DNA of 64,000 nucleotides from Epichloe hybrida (Eukaryota; Ascomycota; Sordariomycetes; Hypocreales; Clavicipitaceae). Below the pieces are notes generated by a model, which saw only the letters and a program-made list of their open reading frames with translations, did no database searches and was not told the origin of the DNA. Below, piece after piece: positions 24,649 to 37,270 of the stretch (position 1 is its first letter; each line of letters starts with the position of its first letter). Both the position numbers and the translations under genes were made by a program. The stretch lies in the NCBI GenBank assembly GCA_019022495.1, contig JAFEKR010000009.1:124001-188000 (forward strand), written 5' to 3'.

Positions 24649-25559
24649 CAGAGTATTGCACTAAAACGTGTAGTGTAGTGTAGTATTTGTAGTGTAGTGT
24701 AGTAATTACACTACAAACTACACTACACTATAAACTACACTAACTATAAGGAAAAAAAAACTACAATACATTACACTATAAATTTTTTTTCCTAAACTAC
24801 ACTAACTATAAATACTATAAATATAGTATTAGACTTTTTATTAGTTATTAGTATTATTAAGGTTAAAAGAAAGCTAGTTATATAAAAGCTTTTATTCTTA
24901 CCTATTTTATTAAATTAGTTATAGAATTTATAATATTATATTATTTCAATAATTTTATTATAACTTAGTAAGGTTATATATAATATTATACTTTTTTTAA
25001 TAATACTATTTAACTTAATGCTTTATTTTACTAATATAACTTAAAGAAAAACCTTCTTATTATATTATTTACTATTTCTATAAATTATTTTATATTTCTA
25101 TAAATTATTATTATTACTTATTTTAAAAAAACTATAAAAAGAACTACTAGTAAACTTAATATAAGTAGCTTATTATATCTTATTATAGCTTATAATAGCT
25201 TATAATAGCTTATAATACTAATATTACTAATATTACTAGTATTACTAAGATTACTAAGATTACTAATAATATTATTAGTGTTAAAGTTTAATAAAAAATA
25301 AATAATAAATAAATAACTTAAATATAAATACTAGTAATTATAAGTAAATTACTATAGTAAAAGCTATAGTTTTTAATAACTTAGTATTTTAAGGTTTTTA
25401 AAAATGTTAATATTATAAAAATGTTTTCTCTTTTATATTTTTTTAAAATAATAATAAAAGTAAAATAATAGTAATTAAGGTTATTAAAGCTTTTATAATA
25501 AGTATATATATATTCTTTTTACTAAATAGCTAATTATATAGCTAGTCCTAGTACTTTAA
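24649..25559 (+). mobile_element. CAGAGTATTG-type TIR element, left part
   Basis: It starts CAGAGTATTGCACTAAAACG with GTAGT pentamers and has the same order of sequence as 30158-31000. The Gypsy copy G2 interrupts it at 25560. Confidence 0.65.
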
Positions 25560-28500
25560 TGTTAGGAGCGTAGAGGTCAAAGATAGGATGTTTATTGAAG
25601 CGGGTCTTCGGAGAACCTTTAGGCCGTGCGGATAACAAAGAGGCTAGCTAGCTATAAGATAGCTACATGCTTATAAAGCAAGGTATTTATTAAAGACTAA
25701 GCATATTATTAGTGCTAGGTTAAAGATTAAAACCTTTACACACCTGCCCCTAGCTAGTATTTATCTAGTAGTAACTATAATAGTCTTAGCTATTACTTTA
25801 TTCTTAACCTTTTAGTATAAGCTATAATAAATTAATCTCTCTTAACCTTTTTAAGGATATAAACTATTAGCTAGATTATTATATAGCTAACACTCTAAAG
25901 ATCTATAAGAAACACGCTAGTACCTTATAATAATAAAGCTATAAATAATTAGGAAAATAAAAAACCCTTATAATCTAGAACTATAGATAATAGGGTGTAA
26001 TAAACGCCACTTAATCCTAATTTAGGTGGAGGTATAGATAATATAACTAAAGAAAAAAGGGTATTATAGTAATACTATAAGGTTATATAATCTAAGCTAT
26101 ATTACCTTTAGAGAAAATAAGAGGTCTTATAGATAGAGGTATAAATTAAAGAGCTTAAGGCAAATCTAGGATTAGCTAGACCTTAAACTAGACTATAATT
26201 ACCCCTTAAATATTAGCTATAATTTTACCTATAGTTTATAGTAATATAGTAGTAATTATATAGTAAGGTAATCTTATTAAAATATAGATAAAAATGCCTA
26301 TATATAAAGGGGAAATATATAAAAGCCTATAGAATTTCTTAGTAAACTTAGATATATTATTTAAATTAGATTACTATACCTTTAAGGATAACATAACTAA
26401 GGTAGTATATATAAGTAACTACCTAGCTAGTAATATAAAGTAATAGTAAATACGTTATATAGCTATAAATAGGCATGTAGATTATTTATTAATTACCTAG
26501 GTAAATTTCCTAGAATAGTTAAAAACTAGAATAATAGATATAGGTATAAGACACTTAGAAGTAATAAGGTTATTACTAAATCTTAGGTAAAAGAATAACT
26601 AATTATTTTAATCCTTTATATAAGCCTAGGATAAGGTAAAAGCTAAGTTACCTAAAGAAATCCCTATATATCTAAGAATTATAATCTTTTTAAATAGCTT
26701 AAATAACGCTATAAGAAAGTAAATAATTAGTTAAGAGATCCTAATAACCTAGAGCTAACTATAAGGCTAGGGTAAGAAAGCAAAGGTTATAATAGGTTTA
26801 AGCTAAAATAATAAAAAAGGTTAGGACTCTAAAAGAAAGAGGTAATGCTCTTATTTTATATTACCTATAGATAGGGCGTAGTAATAGAGCAAAGACTAAG
26901 GGAAAAGATTATCCCTAGTGTACTATAAATATAAAAAGCCTAGGTATACTTTACTAGTTTATTAAGCACTAGATTATTTTACCTATAAAAGTACTAAATA
27001 TATAACTAAGAAGCATAGGGAAAGTAGTAATAAAGCTATATCTCCTAATATAATACTAGTTTAATTAGTATAGACCTAGGAATGTAATCTTACTATAAAA
27101 TACCCTATAAATAATAAAATAAGAATATAAGTATCTTTATAATAAGATAACTAGTAGTTAGCTATATAAGCGCTGTTTAATATAGGCATATAGTCTTTAA
27201 TAATTTATCTAAAATTATTATTAAAAAAGGATTAGGAAAATATAACCTAATTAAATAGGATATTAAAGAGTGTAAGTAAAAAAGTAATTCTATATTAAGG
27301 AATTCTAAAAAAATTAGTTAAGATAAAAGATAGTATAGGATTTGTAAAGGTTTACTAAGTTAGCTACTTTATTACTAATATAAGTAAAGGGATAATTCTA
27401 GGAATAGACTAGATTAAAGAGTATTTACCTATAATTATATATTAGGAGTATAAATATTAGAGATATCTAGTAATAATAAAATATCTTTTCTTTACTTATA
27501 GTAAGCAGTAAGTATATAAAGAGAAAAAAATAGTAGTAGTTACTTTATTATTAGAAGTAATAAAGATTAGGCTAAGTATTCTAGAAAATAAAAATTAAAA
27601 AGAAAAAGAAAAAGGCTAATTAAAGAACCTAGTAGTAATAGATATATAAATAAATAGTAAAGCAGCTATATAGATTCTTAAGTATACTTATTTATAGTAA
27701 AAAAGCAAAGGTATTATAGTTATACTAATTTTAGAAAACATAAGTAGTAAAGAAGCTATGTTAAATTAGGATAAGAGCACTAAGCGCCTTACACTAATAA
27801 TCCTAGAAGAATATAAGGAGTTTATAGATATTTTTTCTAAAGAGTTAGTAAGTAAGCTTCCTAAACTAGGAGGTTATACTTATGTGATTAAATTAGAAGA
27901 AGGGAAAACACTACCTTAAGGGCCTATATATAATTTAGCTAAAAGAGAGCTAGAGGTTCTTAGAGAGTACCTTATAAGTGCGTAACTTAAAGGGTAAATT
28001 AGAAGATTAGTTAGCCTAGCTAAAGCCCTGATTTTATTTATTCTAAAGAAAGGAGGGAAATTAAGGCTTTATATAGATTATAGGGGCCTAAATAAGATTA
28101 TAATTAAGAATAAGGCCCCTTTGCCCTTTATTACTAAAATTCTTAATTAATTAGTAAGTATAGTTATTTTTATAGTCCTAGATTTAAAAGATACATACCA
28201 CTAGCTATATATTCGCTTAGGTAATAAGTAAAAAATAGCGTTTTATTATTAATATAGCTACTTTAAATATCTAGTAATACTATTTAGACTAGTTAATACA
28301 CTAGTGACTTTTTAGAAGTATATTAATAATGCTCTTAAAGGACTTATTAATAAGACTTATATTATCTATCTAGATAATATGCTAATATATAGTAGTAAGG
28401 TTAAAGATTATATAGAGCATGTTAAATAAGTTTTACGTAGGTTTAAAGAGGTAAGTCTTTTTATTAACCTTAAGAAGTGTTAATTTTTAGTTAAGGAAGT

Positions 28501-29683
28501 TAAATTTTTAGGCTTTAAGATATTAGAGAAAGGTATTATAATAGACCTAGTAAGAGTTAAAGTAATTATAACCTAGCTAATACTACGCAGTGTTTTTAAT
28601 ATTTAGTTATTTCTTGGTTTTACTAGATTTTACTACTATTTTATTAAATAGTATAGTAAAGTTATTATTCTATTAATAGATTGCCTTAAAGGGAATTAAC
28701 TAGTAATATTTAAACTAAAACCTTATAAGCTAGTAGTGTTTAAAGAGCTTTAATAAAGATTTTAGGAAGCGCTAATTTTAGTGTATTTTAACTTACTTGT
28801 GTATCTTAGAGTGGAGATAGATGCATCTAGATATGTGATTAGGGCTATACTTATAATATTAGTGCTAGGTTACTAGTACCTAGTTATATTTATATTAAGA
28901 AAGATAACTAATACTAAATTATAATATTTAATACCTAACAGCGAATTATTAGCTATCTAAGAGGCTTTTTATATATAGAGACACTATCTTGCTTATTTGG
29001 CTTATATAATTAAAGTTATTCTAGATTATTTAAACTATAAGTACCTTACTATAAAGCCTAAGCTTACTAGTAGGTAAGTAACTATACTTAATAAGCTTTG
29101 TCCTTTTGATTTTAAGATTATATATTATATAAGGAAATTAAATCTTACTAACTTACTTTTAAGAAGACTAGATTTTATAAGTAAGGTAAGGAAAGAGAAA
29201 GCAGTGACTATATAACTTCTTACCTTTTTATCTAAATTTATAGATACTAAGAGATAGGAACACTATAGTAATATTATTAATGCTATAGGCTTTATAAAAA
29301 CGTTACTTAATATAACTAATAGTTAGTTATAATAACGCTATAATAATACTACTAATATCCAGGGTTTTAAAAAATTATAACTTAACTATATTCCTAAAGA
29401 ACCTAATAATCTAGATAACCTTAGAAGAGTTATATTAGTAAGGTTATTTAATACTTTTTATACTTCTATTAATAAGTAATAAGCTAGCTATAGTAATACT
29501 ATTAGTACCTAGTGTATATATTGTTTATTGCTTAATTATTTTAATTTTCCTATTAGACTAGCTATTTCTAATAGGGATAGACTAGCATAGGTTATTACTA
29601 GTAAGTAGCAAGGGCGCCCCTTAAAAACGTTACTTATCTATGTCCTTATAAGACTAGAAGCATCTATTAAACTAATTACTTAT
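25560..29683 (+). mobile_element. Gypsy copy G2, 5' part
   Basis: A complete 270-bp 5' LTR (25560-25829) is followed by Gag, RT (YLDN version of YLDD near 28370) and RNase H regions that follow copy G1 nearly base for base. It ends at 29683 within the region equivalent to G1 14030, where a miniature LTR element begins. It therefore lacks integrase, chromodomain and 3' LTR. Confidence 0.92.
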
Positions 29684-30157
29684 TGTGATGATCTAGGCTT
29701 TGCCTAGACCTAGCAATATAGGTGTCAATTGCACAAGTTACAAGGACTTGTGCAATGCGTATTCTTTTGTATGGCGCAACGGAATTAGGGTCAAACCCAC
29801 ATGGTGGCGCAGGCACCCGCGATTAGCCCTATGGGCTAGACCATGACATTTGCACAAGTCATCCAAGGTCATAGGTTCGAACCGGCTACGTGTACAAAGG
29901 TGCACTATAGTGCAGCCACGACGGGGTTTTTCCTAGGCTTACAGGGAAAAAAGAGAGGGTCCCTAGGGGATGCGTGGTATTGCTAGCTTATAAGGGGTTA
30001 ATAGGAAGAAGATTACCTAGGGAAGTGGCCTATGTGATGATCTAGGCTTTGCCTAGACCTAGCAATATAGGTGTCAATTGCACAAGTTACAGGGACTTGT
30101 GCAATGCGTATTCTTTTGTATGGCGCAACGGAATTGGGGTTAAACCCACATGGTGGC
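29684..30157 (+). mobile_element. Miniature LTR element (TRIM-like), family 2, 3' truncated
   Basis: A 165-bp 5' repeat (29684-29848, TGTGATGATC to CATGACA) and the first 125 bp of a second copy (30033-30157) enclose 184 bp of internal DNA. The internal part begins with GTTCGAACC in a tRNA-like context about 30 bp inside, the same placement as in element 1, and has purine-rich DNA before the second repeat. The 3' repeat is cut by a CAGAG-type element at 30158, so no target duplication can be tested. The repeats share no obvious sequence with family 1. Confidence 0.72.
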
Positions 30158-31515
30158 CAGAGTATTGCACTAAAACGTGTAGTGTAGTGTAGTATTTATA
30201 GTGTAGTGTAGTAACTACACTATAAACTACACTACACTACAAACTACACTAACTATAAGGAAAAAAAAACTACAATACATTACACTATAAATTTTTTTTC
30301 CTAAACTACACTAACTACAAACACTACAAATGTAGTATTAGACTTTTTATTAGTTATTAGTATTATAAGGATTAAAAGAATACTAGTTATATAAAAGCTT
30401 TTATTATTACCTATTTTATTTAATTAGTTATAGAATTTATAAGATTATATTATTTTAGTAATTTTACTATAACTAAGTAAGGTTATATATAATATTATAC
30501 TTTTTTAATAATACTATTTAACTTAATACTTTATTTCCCTAATATAACTTAAAGAAAAACCTTCTTATTATATTATTTACTATTTCTATAAATTATTTTA
30601 TATTTCTATAAATTATTATTATTACTTATTTTAAAAAACTATAAAAAGAACTACTAGTAAACTTAAATAAGTAGCTTATTATATCTTATTATAGCTTATA
30701 ATAGCTTATAATAGCTTATAATACTAAGATTACTAGTATTACTAAGATTACTAAGATTACTAAGATTACTAAGATTACTAAGATTACTTATAATATTATT
30801 AGTGTTAAAGTTTAATAAATAATAAATAATAAATAAATAACTTAAATATAAATACTAGTAATTATAAGTAAATTTTTATAGTAAAAGCTATAGTTTTTAA
30901 TAACTTAGTATTTTAAGGTTTTTAAAAATATTAATATTATAAAAATGTTTTCTCTTTTATATTTTTTTAAAATAATAATAAAAGTAAAATAATAGTAATA
31001 ATAGTAATTAAGTAATAATAGTAATTAAGGTTATTAAAGTTATTAAAGCTCTTATAATAAGTATAGTATATTATATAAAAGTAAGTCTTAGTTTTATTTT
31101 AAAAAATAAGTTAAACTTATTTTAAAAAATAAGTTAAACTTATTTTTTATAGCTTAATTAAGCTATATAGGGTAATTAAAATAATACTATTAATTCTTTA
31201 TTAATAGATTATAAATATTAGTTTATTATATTCTTTATTTATATATTATAGTAATAGGATATATAAAGTTACTATATATAACTTCTTAAGGCTTTAGAAT
31301 TATAAAGCTAAAAGTAATATTTAATTAGTTTAAATCTTAAATAAATAGTTTAAGCTTTTTTTAAGTTCTTATTATATTAAGAATAAGATTTAAGTACTAA
31401 GTATATATTTTATTAACTTCTAGTAATTTATCTAGATTTCTTAATTAATTTTATTCTATTAGTTTAGGGTATTTTTTATTTAAAATAATAATAATAATAT
31501 TTTAAAATATAAAAT
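30158..31515 (+). mobile_element. CAGAGTATTG-type TIR element, left part
   Basis: It starts CAGAGTATTGCACTAAAACG. The first 0.8 kb is the inverse of 37003-37873, and 30950-31515 repeats positions 1-660. It contains tandem 9-bp ATTACTAAG units at about 30724-30790. An LTR of the second Copia family interrupts it at 31516. Confidence 0.65.
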
Positions 31516-31957
31516 TGTTAAAAATAAGACCTATTTTTAGCCCTTTCTAGTTAAAGGACCTTTCTATTACTAGCTTGCATTGCAAGCCTGACAGCTGCAC
31601 TGCAGCTGTTAACGGTCACAAAGGTGGCTGTTAATGGCTACGTCGCAGCTGTCAACAGCTGCGACTGACCGTGTGGATGACTAATCCAAATCAATTATTA
31701 ATTGTGGATTATTTAATTGCGTTATGGCTACAAGCGCAGCCATAACCGCAGCGCCACTAGTAATTAGGTAAGCTAGGGTGACGTAAGCAGATTACCCTAT
31801 AGCTATCTTTAACAGCGATTTTCTCTTTAACTAGAGGTTATACAAAAGTCTTACATATAGCAAATTAAAGCTAGAAGACAGGGCTTTTATTTTATGCAGG
31901 AATATTTTTTAGACTAAAATTTGGTGCATATGGGTTGCTAGTTTGTATGGTGGTGAG
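31516..31957 (+). repeat. LTR fragment of the second Copia family (copy D2)
   Basis: It begins TGTTAAAAATAAG and matches the reverse complement of about 22320-22771. GC-rich blocks such as GCAGCTGTTAACGG survive, so RIP is milder than in D1. It is cut at 31957 by the next CAGAG-type element. Confidence 0.75.
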
Positions 31958-32937
31958 CAGAGTATTGTTTGTAGTGTAGTTAGTGTAGTTTTTAGGAAAA
32001 ATTTGTATTTATAGTGTAGTTTTTTTTTTCTTGTAGTTAGTGTAGTGTAGTTTTTTTTTTTTATAGTGTAGTGTAGTGTAGTTTTTTTTTTTTATAGTTA
32101 GTGTAGTTACTAACTACACTAACTACAAAAACTACAATGTAGTGTTAGTAAAAAAAAAGTGGGCCTTTTTATTATATAATGTTATTATAAGGATTAAAAG
32201 AAAGCTAGTTATATAGAAGCTTTTATTATTACTTATTTTACTTAATTAGTTATAGAATTTATAATATTCACTTTTTTTAAGAATTTTACTATAACTAGGG
32301 TTATTTATAATATTATACCTTTTTAATAATATGATTATACTTATTACTTTATTTTACTAATATAACTTTAAGAAAAACTTTCTAATTATTTTATTTACTA
32401 TTATTATTAATTATTTTATATTTTTATTATTAATTTAATTAAAAAATACCATAAACTAATATAATTAAATTAAATTAGAAATCTAAATAAATATATAAAA
32501 GTTAATAGAATATATACTTAGTACTTTAATATTATTATTAATATAATAAGAACTTTAAAAAAGCTTAAACTATTTATTTACTATTTAAACTAATTAAATA
32601 TTACTTTAAGCTTTATAATTCTAAAGCTTTAAGAAGTTATATATAGTAACTTTATATATCTTATTATAATAATACATAAAGAAAGAATATAATAGACTAA
32701 TATTTATAATTTATTAATAGATAACTAATAGTATTATTTTAATTACCTTATATAGCTTAAATAAGCTATAAAAAATAAGTTTAACTTGTTTTTAAAAATA
32801 ATACTAGCACTTAGTTTTATATAATATATTATACTTATTATAAAAGCTTTAATAACTTTTATAACCTTAATTACTATTATTACTATAATTACTATTATTT
32901 TATATTTATTATTATTTTATATTTATTTGTGGCTTCC

Positions 32938-33213
32938 TTTGGACCTTCGGACAATAGATAGTCTAACCGTGACTAAAGAGTGAAGCCACCGAAGGGATGC
33001 ACGCAATGCAATTAAATACATCGCAAGCTACCCCGCTCTATTAGTAATAGCACTACACTACAGCCCTACTTTTCCCCCTTTTTACTTACCTTCTCTTCTA
33101 GCTAGATTCCTCTCCTTCTCCCTCTTCTCTTCTCTTTCTTATTAGCTATTATTATTAACTTTATTAAATTTAACCCCTTCGCACTAGTGTAACGTTCCTT
33201 AGTGTAACTAACA
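32938..33213 (+). repeat. 5' LTR of Copia C3
   Basis: A 276-bp LTR, TGTGGCTTCC to ACTAACA, with a few small deletions relative to C1. Confidence 0.9.
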
Positions 33214-34114
33214 CTAATTAGTGGTTAACTATAACCATAGATAAGTTAGGTATTATAAGAAGAGATATTTCTGCAAATAATGTAACCCCTTACCTCTTAA
33301 GCTAACCTAGATAGGCCATTTAGGTAAAGAGGTATAACTATAAAGTGTGCTAAAGGAAAATAGACTAGAATCCTAGTTATAGGCTTATTAGACTTCTAAG
33401 GGATTAATTTATTAACCCTTAGGCTTATAGGATATAACCTTATTATATCTATCCGGGATATTTAGTTAATTATTGATCTTATTGTCTATTACGAGAAAAC
33501 TAACTAAACAACCAAATCTATTGCCGTAAGGCATTTCATTCAAACCTAACGTTAAATATAATACTTAGCTAATAGACTTATAACCTTTCCTCTATTCCTT
33601 TTAATAGGCATTTACAGAGACAACCCCCCCCCTCTGCCCTCACTCTCTTTTTCCCTTATTATAATTAACTGTAATGGTCTTCGCACCTCTGTACACAATG
33701 CCCTAAGCAAGACTATTAAAGGATAAGCTACCACAATAACTATAGCCCTTCGCTCTAGTACTTACAAAGGAGTGGGAAGAACTTATCTAACTAGACCCTT
33801 AGACTACTATATAGTATAAACTTAATAACTAAATTATAAGGTTTATTTACACTAGTAAGCATTAAGGTTAGCAAGGCAAAGACCTTTAGGAATACTTTAA
33901 AGAGGACTTTAAAGGTTAGTTAAGGGATACCTTTAGATAAGCCTCTAATAAAATCATATAGGAGCTCTAAAGTTCCCTATAAGAAAGTAGTGTGTACGTT
34001 ACCTAAGGTTAAGGTCTTTTAATTACAGCTACCTTATAATAAGTGATTTAAGAAGAGAGAAGATCGCTATAGCCTAAGACTAAAGACCTTAAAGACTCTA
34101 AGGACTAAGCTAAA

Positions 34115-34285
34115 GCGTTAATTAAAGAGATTATGGCTAAGGCGTTAATTAAAGGGATTGTGGCTAATGTCTTAATTAAAGAGATCATGGCTAAGGCGTT
34201 AATTAAAGGGATTGTGGCTAATGTTATGATTAGAGAGATCGCGACTAATGCTTTAACTAAAGCTTTAATTAAAGAGATTGTTACT
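34115..34285 (+). repeat. 27-bp in-frame tandem repeat
   Basis: Five to six units of 27 bp start at 34115 (for example ALIKEIMAK, ALIKGIVAN, VLIKEIMAK). The reading frame stays open through the array (34133-34330), giving a repetitive Lys/Ile/Ala peptide. It lies in the unrelated segment of Copia C3. Confidence 0.85.
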
Positions 34286-34611
34286 AAGGGGATGCTAATT
34301 AAAGCATTCTCCGCAGAAGAAGAGATCTAATAAGCTGCTAAACGCAAGGATTATTAAGACCTTAGGGGTTAATAACAAGCATCTAAACCTAAGGATCATT
34401 AAGGGTAACCACGTAAAGATTATTAAGACCTAATGCCTATAGACCTAATGCTTACATGCGATGTTAAATAACGCTTTAAGATAGAAAGCCACGAGGGGAA
34501 TAACATATCACAAGGTCTATTATGTACGCACACATTGCGGATACGTACGTCGCGTACTTATGCAGGCTTGTTCCTACCTATCATAGTTGATTTAGACTAT
34601 CGGAATCAAGG

Positions 34612-34795
34612 AGGCACGAGACCCTCGAGCTCTTCATCCTCGAGACCTTCACCCTTAAGACCCTCGTTAAGGCATGAGACCCTTAAGACCTTAAGACCCT
34701 TATCGAGGCACAAGACCCCTAAGACCTCGAGACCCTTGTTAAGGCACGAGACCCTCAAGACCTTGAGACCCTCACCCTTGAGACCTTCATTGACT
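34612..34795. repeat. GAGACC/AAGACC-type degenerate tandem repeat, GC-rich
   Basis: Tandem units such as CTCAAGACCTTGAGACCCT vary around AAGACC and GAGACC cores. They show no RIP bias. An 87-codon frame (34535-34798) passes through it and is low complexity (RPSPLRPS, RHETLKTLRP); I do not regard it as an established gene. Confidence 0.75.
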
Positions 34796-34934
34796 TAAGC
34801 GGAGCTGCGGTTCGGGTTGAAGGCTAGATGACAAGACTAACTAACCGGATAACGAGACTAACCGACCGGAAGAACCAACGACCAAGCCAATAAGAGGCTC
34901 GCATCTGTCATTGGTATCCACTTGTGTTCATTTG

Positions 34935-36500
34935 ATTTTTATCGCGTTTTAAGCCCCTTCGAACAATCTGATTAAGCTGAGATTGACGCATTGCAAGCTC
35001 GTGATGTGTTCAGATTCACGATGTTCGATCCGGCAAAGCACGGAGGCCACCGGATCTTCGATTCTCATATAGTCCGAGAGATCAAAGGTAAAGGCACTGA
35101 AACACCATACAAGAAATCGCGCCTTATTATGCAAGGGCACAATAACAGAGGAAAAGAGGCTATCTTAACCTAATTGCCAATAATATAGCAATTAAGCTAA
35201 CGGATTATTATGGCCCTTACTCCGTTATTAAAGCGGAAGGGAATTTACCTTTAGCTATAAGACATCACGTAAGCTTACGTTTAATCCTAAATAACCCTAA
35301 ATAAGCTAATTATTATAAAGTTACTAAAGCAAATTACACACCTCTTTCTAAAAGGTATAATAATAGAGGTTATTAAGCCCTTCTATAGGATTACAAAGGC
35401 TAGAACTTACTAGTAAGCAATATATTTTTGCCACTATAGGGATAATCTTAACATAATAACCTTAATATATAATCCCTGCCTGCTAATCATAGCCCTAAAT
35501 AATAAAAACCTCTTTAGTATTATAGGGATGTAAATAGATAACACACTAGGCCTTAGTAATAATAACTTCTTTAAGAAAGAAAAAAGAGAGCTCTAGAAGG
35601 TAAAGTTTATAGCTAAAGAAAAATAACGCCTTATAACTACAAATCCCCTTATCTTTAATAGCTATATCTTAACCTAGAACGCTAATAACTCCCTAACCCT
35701 AACCTAAAAGGGCTAAAGTTAGAAGATTAAGGAAATTAACCCTTAATTACTAATAGTAAGGCAAGATTACGTAAAGCAAAGAGCCTAAGGAAGTTATATC
35801 ATAATAGTCTGTTAACTAGAGGCATTATATAACCTGTTAATTGCCGCATAACACTAAGAACCCTCTGCTAATAATATCTCATGACTTAATAAACGCCTTA
35901 AGTAGTAAATTAAGCATTAGCAGTAGGGATTATAGTATATCCCCTTAACTCTTAAAGAAGCAAAGCTCTTTGTATTTATAAATAGGTCCCTTACTAACAA
36001 TAAAGATCTAAGTTCATAGATTAAATACATTATTATAATTAGTAATAAAGTAATAAAGGAGAACAATACCTTTATCTTAAAAGGGAATATTATTACATAT
36101 AGCTCTATAAAAAGCAAGTATATAACCCGTAGCGCACTTACATCTAAGCTATACAGCATGGTTTAAGGTGCTAATATCACGTACGTAATATCTACCACCC
36201 TTTAAATAATCATAGACTAATTAAAGATGCCTTAGATCCTAATAATTCTTTATACAGACTCTTTCTTATTATATAAATACCTTATGAAGCTAGGCATAAT
36301 AAAAGAGAAGTGGCTAATAATTAATATTATAGCCCTTTAGTAATTATATAAGAGGAGGGAAGTCTACGAAGTCAGATGGATTAACAGCGGCAATAATCTA
36401 GCTAATGCAATAACAAAGGCATTGCTAAATTTAGCCCTTTTAACCTTAATTAATTTAAATAAATTAATAATTTATGTAAAAGGATAGGTTAAGAGACCTA
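34935..36500 (+). pseudogene. Copia RT/RNase H remnant in C3
   Basis: From 34991 a 60-codon open frame reads as the start of Copia reverse transcriptase (FDPAKHGGHRIF, VREIKGKG, YKKSRLIMQGHN). After about 35170 the same region continues with many RIP stops to the RNase H end (ALIKE the C1 region near 8000). Only the first part escaped RIP. Confidence 0.8.
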
Positions 36501-36705
36501 TAAGGTTAGGCAAAGGGGAGAATTAACATAATAGGCATGTAGGTATAGATTATAATAACTAGGTTAATTAGAATAACTAAAGCTATAACAGCTAATAAGA
36601 ACCGTGGATTCCTATTAAGGGATTCACTTATATACACTTTCCTTTAATCCGATTTTTATTGCGTTTTTAGACTCCTTTAGCCACAAAGAAAAGAGAGAGT
36701 GCTAG

Positions 36706-36998
36706 TGTAGCTTCCTTTAGACCTTTAGATAATAGATAGTCTAACTATAGCTAAAGAGTAAAGCCACTAAAGGGATGCACGCAATACGATTAGATATATC
36801 ACAAGCTACCCCGCTTCGTTAGCAGTAGCACCGCACTGTAGCCTTACTTTTCCCCCTTTTTGCTTACCTTCTCTTTTAGCTAGATTTCTCTCCTTCTCCC
36901 TCTTCTCTTCTCTTTCTTATTAGCTATCATTATCATAAACTTCATTGAATTCAACCCCCTCATTGCACTAGTGCGAACGTTCCTTGGTGGAACTAACA
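36706..36998 (+). repeat. 3' LTR of Copia C3
   Basis: A 293-bp LTR starting TGTAGCTTCC after a purine run (AAAGAAAAGAGAGAG) and ending ACTAACA. Confidence 0.9.
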
Positions 36999-37190
36999 TT
37001 ATTATTATTTTAAAAAAACATAAAAGAGAAAACATTTTTATAATATTAATATTTTTAAAAACCTTAAAATACTAAGTTATTAAAAACTATAGCTTTTACT
37101 ATAGTAATTTACTTATAATTACTAGTATTTATATTTAAGTTATTTATTTATTATTTATTATTTATTAAACTTTAACACTAATAATATTAT

Positions 37191-37270
37191 AAGTAATCTT
37201 AGTAATCTTAGTAATCTTAGTAATCTTAGTAATCTTAGTAATCTTAGTAATCTTAGTAATCTTAGTAATA
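37191..37270. repeat. 9-bp tandem repeat (AGTAATCTT)n
   Basis: About eight perfect copies lie in the right TIR arm, the inverse of the ATTACTAAG units at 30724-30790. Copy number differs between arms. Confidence 0.85.

Larger units (their letters stand above)
32938..36998 (+). mobile_element. Copia copy C3, rearranged non-autonomous derivative
   Basis: It has a 5' LTR 32938-33213, a 3' LTR 36706-36998, and TTATT duplications at 32933-32937 and 36999-37003. The internal part follows C1 through the Gag start to about 33960, then departs. About 0.9 kb of unrelated repetitive sequence (about 34080-34930) replaces the protease and integrase regions, and the copy rejoins C1 in the RT/RNase H part from about 34935. 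The segment 34480-35170 is almost free of RIP changes, including about 230 bp homologous to C1. Confidence 0.88.

Noticed and set aside
34535..34798. 87-codon ORF on the plus strand
   Set aside because: It reads through a tandem repeat (RHETLKTLRP-like) inside the Copia derivative; no sign of selection as protein.
37191..37270. CRISPR-like array of short regular repeats
   Set aside because: A head-to-tail 9-bp satellite with no spacers, in a eukaryotic transposon arm.
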